A program made the position numbers and the translations under genes. Of a stretch of DNA of 7,212 nucleotides, positions 1 to 6,411 are shown piece by piece. Source of the DNA: Flavobacterium sp. UBA807 (lineage in GTDB: Bacteria; Bacteroidota; Bacteroidia; Flavobacteriales; Flavobacteriaceae); contig DBIH01000198.1 of assembly GCA_002296885.1 (NCBI GenBank), positions 1 through 7,212 on the forward strand, read 5' to 3'. Under the pieces are notes generated by a model. The model was given only the letters and a program-made list of their open reading frames with translations, searched no databases and was not told the DNA's origin. How positions within the stretch are numbered: the first letter of the stretch is position 1; each line of letters opens with the position of its first letter.

Positions 1-27
1 AAGCTCCCAATATTGGGAGCTTTTTTT
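1..27. terminator. Rho-independent terminator, perfect palindrome with T-run
   Basis: Bases 1-22 are a perfect palindrome with arms AAGCTCCCAAT and ATTGGGAGCTT. It is followed on the plus strand by a seven-T run at 21-27. As an RNA hairpin the stem is AAGCUCCC/GGGAGCUU with an AAUAUU loop. The T-run orientation suits a plus-strand gene ending just left of the window. It also lies six bases past the stop of the minus-strand PepSY gene, so it probably serves convergent genes. The left flank needed to see a minus-strand U-tract is outside the window. Confidence 0.85.
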
Positions 28-33
28 ACCAAA

Positions 34-585
34 TTAACCTAATAAAAACAGTACAATCAACGGAAAGATAATTCCGGCGATTGCCAGTTTCCAACCTCTT
101 TTCTTAAAACTAAATTTACCGGCAGGTATCATTAAGGTTCCGGTAATGGCAATTACAATTAAGGATATTCCGAAGATATCGCCATAATAAATCCACCAAT
201 TCGATGTGTTTTTGTGCAATTTCATCATCTGGCTGATTACAGGTGTTTTGATATAGGATACAATTTCACCCTTGCCGGTCTTAGTATCAATTTCGAGATC
301 GTGTTTTTCAAAAGATATTTTGAATTTCCCTTCATCCACTTTGCTTCGGCGGATTTTATCATCAATGCCTAATGCTTTACCTAAAGAATCGGCAAATGAA
401 TCATTAATTTTGTCTTCGGACGGAAGTTTAACTTCTATAGCTTTGGTTTCGATAGTATACTTTTCCGGATGCCAGCTGTCGCGATGGTTCATTAAGATCC
501 CGGAAAAGGCAAAGGAAATTATTAAACCGATGTAGAAATAACCCAAATCCCTATGGATGTTTCTTGCTTTTAAGGATGTTGCCAT
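34..585 (-). CDS. Short PepSY-associated TM-helix inner-membrane protein
   Basis: This 183-residue membrane protein resembles the PepSY-associated transmembrane-helix proteins encoded beside ferric-siderophore receptors. Helix 1 lies at about residues 16-33 and begins just after a histidine in an N-I-H-R-D-L-G context (H11). A second histidine pair (H34 in N-H-R-D, H39) sits at its outer end. Residues about 40-120 form a hydrophilic loop with PepSY-like character (F-x-I-D-x-K-T-G-x-G near 96-106). H124 (K-L-H-K) precedes helix 2 at about 133-152, and a C-terminal helix spans about 166-182. Larger PepSY_TM proteins such as FoxB act in reductive release of siderophore iron and bind haem through membrane histidines. 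A similar role here is inference, because this protein is much smaller. It starts one base after the receptor stop, so the two are almost certainly co-transcribed and translationally coupled. Family call is good; biochemical role is unproven. Confidence 0.85.
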   Translation of the reverse strand: MATSLKARNIHRDLGYFYIGLIISFAFSGILMNHRDSWHPEKYTIETKAIEVKLPSEDKINDSFADSLGKALGIDDKIRRSKVDEGKFKISFEKHDLEIDTKTGKGEIVSYIKTPVISQMMKLHKNTSNWWIYYGDIFGISLIVIAITGTLMIPAGKFSFKKRGWKLAIAGIIFPLIVLFLLG

Positions 586-586
586 A

Positions 587-2797
587 TTAAAATGAATAGT
601 TTACAGTTAGTGAATAATTAGTAGGCGCTATCGGATTAACGCTATTGTCATCATGAACATTATAACTCAGGACGTCAAATATATTACTTATTTTCCCTCT
701 GAAAGTTAGCTGGTGGAATTTATAACTTGCCGTAGCATCTGTCTGAAAATATTCAGGAAGACGAACAGGCTTTCTTGGATCTGTTGGCGTGGTAAGGTTA
801 GTTGAACGACCGGCATAACGAACACCTATATAATTGTTGATTAGTCCTAAATTCAACCCTTTTAATTTCCCTTCACTAAAAATGTAATTAAAATTCAGAT
901 TAGCAGTGTTTTTTGGCATATATAAAATTTGACTGCCAACAATATAGATGTTGCTGGCGGTATATTTTATTTCATTAAAACTATAACCTGCTAAAACGGA
1001 AAGCCCTTTTACAGGGTTAGCTACCAAATCAATTTCAACTCCTTTGCTTTTGGTGCCACCGGCCAATTCTTTATAAGTTGGGTCAATTAAAGAGGTTTGT
1101 GCCAGATTATTGTTTTCAATCTGATATAATGTAAGATTAGCAAACAGGCGTTCCTGAAAAAGTTGGTTTTTAATACCAATTTCATACTGCCTGATAATTG
1201 ATGGTTTTAAAGCTTCACGGGTGTAATAATCTAAACCAGAATTAGGTACAAATGAAGTAGCATAGCTGGCAAAAACAGTATGATTTTCATTAGGTTGAAA
1301 AACTAAACCTAATCTTGGTGTAAAAGCATCATCATACTGATGCGTATTGACATTGGTTTCCGGTTTTGGAGTTGGATTTACAACAGCATATGTCAATACA
1401 TTATTTTCGGTATCCTGATAGCTATAACGAATTCCGGCCAATGCCTTAAAATATTTATTGATGCTTATTAAATCCTGAACAAAAGCACCAACTCGTTTTA
1501 TAGGAGCTGTGGTTAGCGAAACCTTATCCATATTTGGAATATCCTGGCGTGCTGTACTTAAATCAGTTGTAAAAATATTGATGACATCATATTCATTGCG
1601 ATAAGATTTATCAGGATTTTTATATGTTGAAGCCAATGTCACAGTTTTATAATCATCGGTATCAATACCTAAAAGCAGTTGGTGATTTAAACTCCATGTT
1701 TTGAATTTTCCTCTGACATTTACTTCCTGATACCAATAATTATCTTTGGCTTCAGATCGTTGCAAACCTCTGGTCCAATCCCCATTTAGCTGCATAGAAG
1801 TAATGGGTGAATTTGGTCTGGTGTTGGCAAATAAATCGGTTTTATAATACCGGATTGAATTAACAAAAGACAAATCCCAATTATCAGATAACTGATGTTT
1901 TAGTGTTGTAGTAAATGATGCCTGTTCCGATTTGATGTAGCTCCATGAAACCCCTACAAAGCGGCTTCTTGGTAAATTTACTAATTGATAATTAATAATT
2001 CCGGCTCCAAAATCGGGAGTTCTTCTGTCTTTGATATAATCAGCTTCCACCAACAACGAAGTTTTGTTCGTGAAGTTAATCAACAATGACGGATTTATAT
2101 ATTTGGTTTCAGAGCTAACGCCATCCCTGAAACTATTGGCTTGTGTATTAGACCCATTCATTCTAAAAGCTACTTTTTTACTGATGCCTATAGCTCCATA
2201 GACATCAAAGGTTGTTTTATAAGAATCAAAACTTCCAAGACCTACTGAAACATCGGCTCCGTAATCAAGTTTTGGTTTTTTTGTAATAAAATTTACGATA
2301 CCGCCGGCCGTTACATTTCCATATAAAATAGCGGCACTTCCTTTAAGAAATTCAACTTTTTCAAGACCGCTGGTTTCTATTGGCATTCCATTAAAATACC
2401 GAACACCATTTTTAAAAGTATTACTGCTTCCCAATTGATAACCCCGAGAAGCAATTTCTTCCTGATAACCACCTGTATTTCCCATAATATAAACACCATT
2501 AGTATTTTTAAGAATATCTGTAATTGAGTTTACTTGTTGATTTTGCAGAGTAGCCTGACTTATTACGGAAGCTGTTTGCGGTAAATCCATAGGTTTAATT
2601 CCGGATTTTCCAATGGTAACTGGTGTTTTTTGTTGATTTGAAGTAACTATAACTTCTTTTAAAATTTCTCCTTTTTTGTTTTTCAAGGTATCATTAAAGG
2701 CATATAAGTCATCGTTTTCGCTTTTATAGTTTTTTTGAGCGATTGCAGAACTACTTGTAATAAGCATTAAGGCTAAGGGAATAATATATTTACACAT
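587..2797 (-). CDS. TonB-dependent siderophore receptor (outer membrane)
   Basis: This 736-residue outer-membrane receptor imports a ferric siderophore using TonB/ExbBD energy. A signal peptide covers residues 1-20, with likely cleavage after S-A-I-A before Q21. A TonB-box-like segment K-E-V-I-V-T-S follows at 47-53. The plug domain spans about 65-175 and carries the typical landmarks: L-P-Q-T-A-S-V-I (72-79), R-G-Y near 118, G-L-E-K-V-E-F-L-K-G-S-A-A-I-L-Y-G (144-160) and A-G-G-I-V-N-F-I-T-K-K-P (164-175). The rest is the 22-strand barrel, with S-N-I-F-D near the end and a terminal aromatic residue (Y-S-F) as the barrel-assembly signal. There is no N-terminal carboxypeptidase-regulatory-like domain of the kind common in Bacteroidota SusC-type receptors, which fits the siderophore class. 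The length is normal and the frame is intact. The particular siderophore cannot be read from the sequence. It is first in a two-gene unit with the PepSY protein, behind a promoter flanked by two palindromes. Confidence 0.95.
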   Translation of the reverse strand: MCKYIIPLALMLITSSSAIAQKNYKSENDDLYAFNDTLKNKKGEILKEVIVTSNQQKTPVTIGKSGIKPMDLPQTASVISQATLQNQQVNSITDILKNTNGVYIMGNTGGYQEEIASRGYQLGSSNTFKNGVRYFNGMPIETSGLEKVEFLKGSAAILYGNVTAGGIVNFITKKPKLDYGADVSVGLGSFDSYKTTFDVYGAIGISKKVAFRMNGSNTQANSFRDGVSSETKYINPSLLINFTNKTSLLVEADYIKDRRTPDFGAGIINYQLVNLPRSRFVGVSWSYIKSEQASFTTTLKHQLSDNWDLSFVNSIRYYKTDLFANTRPNSPITSMQLNGDWTRGLQRSEAKDNYWYQEVNVRGKFKTWSLNHQLLLGIDTDDYKTVTLASTYKNPDKSYRNEYDVINIFTTDLSTARQDIPNMDKVSLTTAPIKRVGAFVQDLISINKYFKALAGIRYSYQDTENNVLTYAVVNPTPKPETNVNTHQYDDAFTPRLGLVFQPNENHTVFASYATSFVPNSGLDYYTREALKPSIIRQYEIGIKNQLFQERLFANLTLYQIENNNLAQTSLIDPTYKELAGGTKSKGVEIDLVANPVKGLSVLAGYSFNEIKYTASNIYIVGSQILYMPKNTANLNFNYIFSEGKLKGLNLGLINNYIGVRYAGRSTNLTTPTDPRKPVRLPEYFQTDATASYKFHQLTFRGKISNIFDVLSYNVHDDNSVNPIAPTNYSLTVNYSF

Positions 2798-2820
2798 TTA
2801 TTTAGAATAATTAAAAATAA
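2798..2820. promoter_or_regulatory. Putative repressor operator, start-proximal copy
   Basis: This is a 23-bp near-palindrome. The left arm is TTATTTAGA (2798-2806), the spacer has 5 bases, and the right arm is TAAAAATAA (2812-2820); 7 of 9 arm positions are complementary. It fills the receptor's leader from the start codon to about the predicted transcription start, so a protein bound here would block initiation. A second copy at 2859-2881 shares 19 of 23 positions. An iron-responsive regulator (Fur or DtxR type) is the natural candidate because the gene is a siderophore receptor, but the regulator is inferred. The region is AT-rich, so a chance component remains. Confidence 0.5.
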
Positions 2821-2825
2821 CAATG

Positions 2826-2856
2826 CAAATATATTTTCTGTTTTTGAAAGAACAAA
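2826..2856 (-). promoter_or_regulatory. Bacteroidota sigma-A promoter of the receptor gene
   Basis: Read on the minus strand, TTTG (2853-2856) is the -33 element. A 19-base spacer separates it from TATATTTG (2826-2833), an exact match to the Bacteroidota -7 consensus TAnnTTTG. The spacing is the family optimum. Transcription should start near 2819-2821, giving a leader of about 22 bases before the ATG at 2795-2797. This is the best-formed promoter in the window. Confidence 0.75.
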
Positions 2857-2858
2857 GT

Positions 2859-2881
2859 TTATTTAGACTTATTTTAAATAA
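2859..2881. promoter_or_regulatory. Putative repressor operator, upstream copy
   Basis: This is a 23-bp near-palindrome. The left arm is TTATTTAGA (2859-2867), the spacer is CTTAT, and the right arm is TTTAAATAA (2873-2881); 8 of 9 arm positions are complementary. It lies two bases beyond the -33 element. Its register is 61 bp from the start-proximal copy, close to six helical turns, so the two sites would bracket the promoter on roughly the same DNA face. Binding by a metal-dependent repressor is inferred. Confidence 0.55.
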
Positions 2882-2917
2882 TATTTTTAACAAGTTGATT
2901 TACTTTTGTTTATAAAT

Positions 2918-2943
2918 AAAAAAACCTTACGAGAGTAAGGTTT
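2918..2943 (-). terminator. Rho-independent terminator of the ClC/DUF6265 unit
   Basis: The arms AAACCTTAC (2922-2930) and GTAAGGTTT (2935-2943) form a perfect 9-bp stem with a four-base loop. On the minus strand the stem runs into seven U residues (A-run 2918-2924 on the plus strand). It lies 27 bases past the lipoprotein stop and well upstream of the receptor promoter, so it insulates the iron-uptake unit from the ClC/lipoprotein unit. Confidence 0.88.
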
Positions 2944-2970
2944 CATGGTTTAGAATAGTTTAAGAAAAGA

Positions 2971-3453
2971 TTATTTTCTCTTCATCGGATAGCTTTCCTG
3001 ACCGTCTTTTCCTTGTTGTTTGCCAGATATTACAGCAACCAGTCGGTCACTGGCAACTTTTTTATACATGATTTTTTGAGGGTAATCATGTTTCGGATTT
3101 TCAAAAGTGAAAGCATTTTCGGCATCCGAAGTTAATTTGAAGGTAACAGGTTCATCGTTGTTCTGTCCTTTTACTGTTGGTATATAAAATAGCTCTTCAT
3201 TTTTTTGAATCAGGACAATACTTTCCAAATGAATAGTATCTTTTTGTTTTATGAAAAAACTTTTACCTGAATAAGTGCTGTCATTTTCCTTTGTCCAGCT
3301 TTCTGTCAGGATACCTTCAGGAAGAGCTTGCTCCCAGCTTCCAATCAGCCAATTCATTTTTTCAAGTTTTTCAAATTTTTTTTCCGATTTGCTTTGACAG
3401 GATATAAAGCAGACAGCAGCAAACGCAGATAAAAGAAGTGTATATGATTTCAT
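2971..3453 (-). CDS. DUF6265-type lipoprotein
   Basis: This is a 160-residue predicted lipoprotein. The start at 3453 was preferred over an in-frame ATG at 3498 because it yields a compact lipoprotein signal peptide: M-K-S, a hydrophobic stretch at residues 5-17, and lipobox F-I-S-C with C19 as the lipidated cysteine. The longer form would add 15 polar residues in front of it. The mature part begins with a charged linker (20-33) and then has N-W-L-I-G-S-W (34-40), E-S-W (51-53), an F-E-N-P-K-H-D-Y-P-Q motif (117-126) and a basic C-terminus. This pattern matches DUF6265, small lipocalin-like beta proteins of unknown function. It lies 48 bases downstream of the ClC stop with no strong promoter between, so the two are probably co-transcribed. 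No ligand or role can be stated. Confidence 0.85.
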   Translation of the reverse strand: MKSYTLLLSAFAAVCFISCQSKSEKKFEKLEKMNWLIGSWEQALPEGILTESWTKENDSTYSGKSFFIKQKDTIHLESIVLIQKNEELFYIPTVKGQNNDEPVTFKLTSDAENAFTFENPKHDYPQKIMYKKVASDRLVAVISGKQQGKDGQESYPMKRK

Positions 3454-3501
3454 AAAAGTTGAATTAAGTGTTGTAAAATTACTACTTTTTACTGTCATAG
3501 T

Positions 3502-4779
3502 TTAAAACTTTAAAGAGCCTTTGGAATAAGTATAAACTGTAAACGGAAAAATGAATTTTGAAGTAGCTTTTGCAATTAAACTAACGATTAGGATAGGAAA
3601 AAACAATGTATAATCGTTTATCATTCCGCAAACGAGAAACAGAGCAGTGAAAGGTGCATGTATACTCGCACTCAAAACGGCTGCCATTCCAATAACCATA
3701 AAATTTATGGGAATTACATTAACGTTGAAGAATGTGTTCAAAATCGTAGCCAATAATAATCCTAAAAATGCACCAATAAATAAGCTAGGTGCAAAAACAC
3801 CTCCATCACCGCCCGATGCTAATGTTGCAGAAGTTACAATAGGTTTTAAAATAAGTATTCCGATAATGGTCAATATAAGTCCGGGTGTTACAAACTGATT
3901 AGTTTCAAAAAATAAGTTTTTCATTGCGTGATAACCATCGCCATATAATAGCGGAAACCAAGCTAATGAAATACTTAAAATAGATGCACCAATAATAATC
4001 TTATGATAATCATTCCTGATTTTTCCAAACTGGCTTTTAAAAAACAAGACCATTTTTGTCAGGAAAACTGAATTGATTCCGGCCAGGATTCCCAGCAAAA
4101 AAAAATAAGGAATTGCATATAAATGCCAAGTGGCAATGACAACTTTAAATAATGGGCCTTCATGCAACAACAGTAATAAAGCAGATGCAATTGTCAGCGA
4201 AATTAAATTTGTCAGCAGAAAAATTCTATTTGTCTTTTTTGCAATGACTTCCATTGAAAACAAAATACCTGCAATTGGGCTGCTGAATAAAATGGTTATT
4301 CCGGCTGTTATCCCAACACAGATTAATTCGGTTTTATAGTTTCTGAAAAGATTAGCCTTTCTATGCGCTGCAGCACCAATCGCAGCGGTAGAAACAACTG
4401 TTGAAACTTCAATACCTGTTGCTCCGCCAAAAGCAACAGTAAATAATCCATTGATGAAATGTGATGGAATTTTATAAAGCGGAAGGCTATTCTTTGATTT
4501 GGTTGCGTCCAAAATCTCGGTAATGCCTTTATTTTCTTTTTTCTTAAATAAATATTGTCTCAGGAAATGAATGATAAGTAATCCAATAACCGGAAAGACA
4601 AACATATAAATAGTTTGATTTGCTGCTTTCAGAAAGAAGACGCTTTCTAAATACTCAGTTGTATGCTTTAATGAAATGGCTAAAAAAGAGGAAAGAATAC
4701 TAATTAAAATAGAAGCAATGATTAACTTTTGAATTCTGATGTAACCGAAATATTTTTTGATTTGTGCAAAACTGGACAT
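3502..4779 (-). CDS. ClC-family chloride channel/transporter, no CBS domains
   Basis: This 425-residue polytopic inner-membrane protein is of the ClC family (Cl-/H+ exchangers and Cl- channels). It is near the length of the E. coli protein minus its tails and ends without CBS domains. The selectivity-filter segments are visible in order: K-G-I-T-E-I (84-89) in place of G-S-G-I-P; G-G-A-T-G-I-E-V (118-125), where E124 is the gating glutamate; S-S-P-I-A-G-I-L-F-S-M-E-V (166-178); G-G-D-G-G-V-F-A-P (323-331) for the G-x-F-x-P motif; and Y416 in V-Y-T near the C-terminus as the central tyrosine. The position of the internal proton-transfer glutamate (E203 in E. coli) aligns with V178, as in animal ClC channels, so the protein may be poorly coupled or a channel. 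K84 falls where the central serine usually is; that alignment is less certain. It is the first gene of a unit with the DUF6265 lipoprotein and is divergent from prfA. Confidence 0.92.
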   Translation of the reverse strand: MSSFAQIKKYFGYIRIQKLIIASILISILSSFLAISLKHTTEYLESVFFLKAANQTIYMFVFPVIGLLIIHFLRQYLFKKKENKGITEILDATKSKNSLPLYKIPSHFINGLFTVAFGGATGIEVSTVVSTAAIGAAAHRKANLFRNYKTELICVGITAGITILFSSPIAGILFSMEVIAKKTNRIFLLTNLISLTIASALLLLLHEGPLFKVVIATWHLYAIPYFFLLGILAGINSVFLTKMVLFFKSQFGKIRNDYHKIIIGASILSISLAWFPLLYGDGYHAMKNLFFETNQFVTPGLILTIIGILILKPIVTSATLASGGDGGVFAPSLFIGAFLGLLLATILNTFFNVNVIPINFMVIGMAAVLSASIHAPFTALFLVCGMINDYTLFFPILIVSLIAKATSKFIFPFTVYTYSKGSLKF

Positions 4780-4799
4780 TTTTTCTATATGAGTTTTTA

Positions 4800-4807
4800 C
4801 AAAATTA
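4800..4807 (-). promoter_or_regulatory. Candidate -7 element for the ClC gene
   Basis: The minus strand reads TAATTTTG, an exact TAnnTTTG match, 20 bases before the ATG. A TTTG lies only 14 bases further upstream (4822-4825), shorter than the usual spacer of about 19. The -33 element is therefore weak or absent, and in such AT-rich DNA the match could be chance. Confidence 0.4.
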
Positions 4808-4897
4808 CTAAATCATTTTTCCAAAATCTTTAAACTCAATCATAAATCTATCATAAAAAGGAAAGGTTAAAAGAAAAAAATATTGAACACTTTTTAC

Positions 4898-4905
4898 TAT
4901 TTTTG
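4898..4905 (+). promoter_or_regulatory. Candidate -7 element for prfA
   Basis: TATTTTTG matches TAnnTTTG exactly and is followed by CA. It is placed to start transcription around 4910-4912 and leave a leader of about 17 bases before the ATG at 4928. No TTTG appears at the standard distance upstream; the nearest TTG (4883-4885) is only 12 bases away. The -7 placement is typical for Flavobacterium. Confidence 0.55.
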
Positions 4906-4927
4906 CACTCGAAAAAAGACATACAAG

Positions 4928-6001
4928 ATGTTAGAAAGATTGCAATATGTAAAACAACGTTTCGACGAAATATCAGATTTGATTATTCAGCCTGATGTTA
5001 TCGCCGACCAAAAACGTTATGTACAGTTAAATCAGGAATACAAAAGTTTGAAAGCGTTAATGGAAAAACGTGAAGAACTTATAAATGTTACAGGAAATTT
5101 AAATGAGGCTAATGAGATCATCGCAGATGGCTCTGATCCGGAAATGGTAGAAATGGCCAAAATGCAATTGGATGAAGCTAAAGAACGTTTGCCTGAACTG
5201 GAAGAGGAAATCAAATTCATGCTGATTCCAAAAGATCCTGAAGATGCAAAGAATGTCATGGTTGAAATCCGTGCCGGAACCGGTGGTGATGAGGCGTCAA
5301 TCTTCGCAGGTGATTTATACAGAATGTATACTAAATATTGCGAAGGACGTGGTTGGAGAACTTCTGTAGTTGATATGAATGAAGGAACTTCTGGTGGTTT
5401 CAAAGAAATTATTTTTGAAGTTACCGGTGAAGATGTCTACGGAACTTTGAAGTTTGAAGCCGGTGTTCACCGTGTTCAGCGTGTCCCGCAAACCGAAACA
5501 CAGGGAAGAGTCCATACTTCTGCAGCCACCGTAATGGTTTTACCTGAAGCTGAAGAATTTGATGTACAGATTGATATGAATGATGTGCGAATCGATTTCT
5601 TTTGTTCGTCAGGTCCGGGTGGACAGTCAGTAAATACAACAAAATCGGCTGTTCGTTTGACACATATTCCAACAGGTTTGGTTGCTCAATGTCAGGACCA
5701 GAAATCACAGCATAAAAACAAAGACAAAGCGCTTGAAGTTCTCCGTTCCCGTTTATACGAACAGGAATTAGCAAAAAAACAGGAAGAAGATGCTACAAAA
5801 CGTTCTTCTCAGGTAAGCTCGGGTGACCGTTCAGCAAAAATCAGAACCTATAATTACGCTCAGGGACGTGTAACCGATCACAGAATCGGATTGGATGTTT
5901 TTGATATGGATGGTGTAATGAACGGAAAAATCCAGAAATTTGTTGATGAGCTTCAGTTGGTCAACAACATGGAGAAATTAAAAGAGAGTGAAGTATTCTA
6001 A
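4928..6001 (+). CDS. prfA: Peptide chain release factor 1 (RF1)
   Basis: RF1 recognises UAA and UAG stop codons in the ribosomal A site and triggers release of the finished polypeptide in the cytoplasm. The 357-residue product has the normal family length. The frame is open about 15 codons further upstream, but M-L-E-R-L-Q-Y-V-K at 4928 is the conserved family start and follows the -7 element at a sensible distance. Domain 1 is helical (about 1-100) and is followed by A-G-T-G-G-D-E-A-S (116-124). The codon-reading loop [16 protein letters not shown] contains the RF1-type P-x-T tripeptide as P187-Q188-T189, which separates it from RF2 (S-P-F). The catalytic G-G-Q motif lies at 231-233 in [11 protein letters not shown]. 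The C-terminal recycling region has [12 protein letters not shown] and G-R-V-T-D-H-R. It appears monocistronic, ended by a strong terminator a few bases past the stop. Confidence 0.98.
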   Translation: MLERLQYVKQRFDEISDLIIQPDVIADQKRYVQLNQEYKSLKALMEKREELINVTGNLNEANEIIADGSDPEMVEMAKMQLDEAKERLPELEEEIKFMLIPKDPEDAKNVMVEIRAGTGGDEASIFAGDLYRMYTKYCEGRGWRTSVVDMNEGTSGGFKEIIFEVTGEDVYGTLKFEAGVHRVQRVPQTETQGRVHTSAATVMVLPEAEEFDVQIDMNDVRIDFFCSSGPGGQSVNTTKSAVRLTHIPTGLVAQCQDQKSQHKNKDKALEVLRSRLYEQELAKKQEEDATKRSSQVSSGDRSAKIRTYNYAQGRVTDHRIGLDVFDMDGVMNGKIQKFVDELQLVNNMEKLKESEVF

Positions 6002-6003
6002 AT

Positions 6004-6036
6004 AAAAAAGGGCTGACATAAAATATCAGCCCTTTT
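6004..6036. terminator. Bidirectional rho-independent terminator
   Basis: The stem GGGCTGA (6010-6016)/TCAGCCC (6026-6032) extends through flanking A/T pairs (AAAA 6006-6009 with TTTT 6033-6036). It has a nine-base loop whose ends can also partly pair. The plus strand continues TTTTCTTTT after the stem and the minus strand continues TTTTTTATT. The hairpin can therefore end both prfA and transcripts arriving from the mini membrane protein gene on the opposite strand. Confidence 0.88.
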
Positions 6037-6038
6037 CT

Positions 6039-6090
6039 TTTGCTTATTTAGCGATAGATTCAAAGTTCCCGAATCTAAATCATAAGCAAA
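6039..6090. repeat. Two-tier inverted repeat next to the prfA terminator
   Basis: Perfect outer arms TTTGCTTAT (6039-6047) and ATAAGCAAA (6082-6090) enclose perfect inner arms TAGATTC (6055-6061) and GAATCTA (6071-6077) with a nine-base loop. The two stems are separated by an asymmetric bulge of 7 and 4 bases. It lies in the 3' region between convergent genes. It could be an RNA structure at the 3' end of the minus-strand mini-gene transcript or a leftover of a lost gene. No T-run follows, so it is not itself a canonical terminator. Confidence 0.6.
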
Positions 6091-6108
6091 CTTCATATCA
6101 ATTTTTCC

Positions 6109-6261
6109 CTAAACTTCTTTTCCTTTTATGATATTCAGCAGTAGTGCTATAACTACTATCAGTAATAAAATATGAATAACTGATCCAATGTTGAATACAA
6201 AAAAGCCCAGAGCCCAAAGTATTAACAATACTACTGCGACAGTATATAATAAGTTTTGCAT
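6109..6261 (-). CDS. lmo0937-type 50-residue membrane protein
   Basis: This short gene starts with ATG at 6259-6261 and stops with TAG at 6109-6111, giving 50 residues. The protein starts M-Q-N-L-L-Y-T-V-A-V and has two hydrophobic helices: about 5-23, containing L-W-A-L-G-F-F-V-F, and about 27-44, starting S-V-I-H-I-L. Between them is the turn F-N-I-G-S-V, and the basic tail is I-I-K-G-K-E-V. This two-helix layout with W-A-x-G-F-F near residue 16 and a central I-H-I-L-L is the pattern of the lmo0937 family of tiny membrane proteins, which are common and often multicopy in Bacteroidota; their function is unknown. The intact frame, plausible start and family resemblance support a real gene despite its size. 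It is 150 bases downstream of the kinase gene on the same strand and converges on prfA, with which it can share the terminator at 6004-6036. No clear TAnnTTTG promoter was seen in front of it. Confidence 0.85.
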   Translation of the reverse strand: MQNLLYTVAVVLLILWALGFFVFNIGSVIHILLLIVVIALLLNIIKGKEV

Positions 6262-6323
6262 GACAATTAACGTGTTATTTTTTTAATCAATAAGTTTCGG
6301 ATTTAATGAGTCCATCACATTTA

Positions 6324-6341
6324 CATTACAAAATTGCAATG
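6324..6341. repeat. Short imperfect palindrome upstream of the mini membrane protein
   Basis: CATTACAA (6324-6331) and TTGCAATG (6334-6341) are complementary at 7 of 8 positions with a two-base centre. It lies about 60-80 bases before the start of the 50-residue protein, in the 150-base gap behind the kinase gene. It could be an operator, but one copy of this length in AT-rich DNA is weak evidence. The rest of this gap holds a small 7-bp hairpin (6387-6403) without a U-tract, just past the kinase stop, and nothing else I can name. Confidence 0.25.
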
Positions 6342-6411
6342 ATTATTGAATGAATGTGTTACAATATTTATTTGAATTGTTATAGTATTTCCATTTTGGA
6401 AATTCTACAGC

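Noticed and set aside
2946..2968. A possible third, degenerate copy of the receptor operator (contains TTTAGAATAGTTTAAGA).
   Set aside because: The arms are poorly complementary and it lies between the lipoprotein stop and its terminator, where an operator would have no promoter to control.
3496..3498. An in-frame ATG giving a 175-residue version of the DUF6265 protein.
   Set aside because: It would put 15 polar residues in front of a textbook lipoprotein signal peptide; the ATG at 3453 fits much better.
4841..4858. Partial direct repeat CATAAAtctaTCATAAA in the ClC-prfA divergent region.
   Set aside because: It is a short, low-complexity match in AT-rich intergenic DNA, with no further copies or symmetry.
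5032..5774. Long open frames on the minus strand opposite prfA.
   Set aside because: They are antisense shadows of a well-conserved gene, with no family resemblance or start signals.
6387..6403. A 7-bp hairpin (ATTTCCA/TGGAAAT) just past the kinase stop, considered as a terminator.
   Set aside because: The stem is AT-rich and no U-tract follows on the minus strand, so termination there is not supported.
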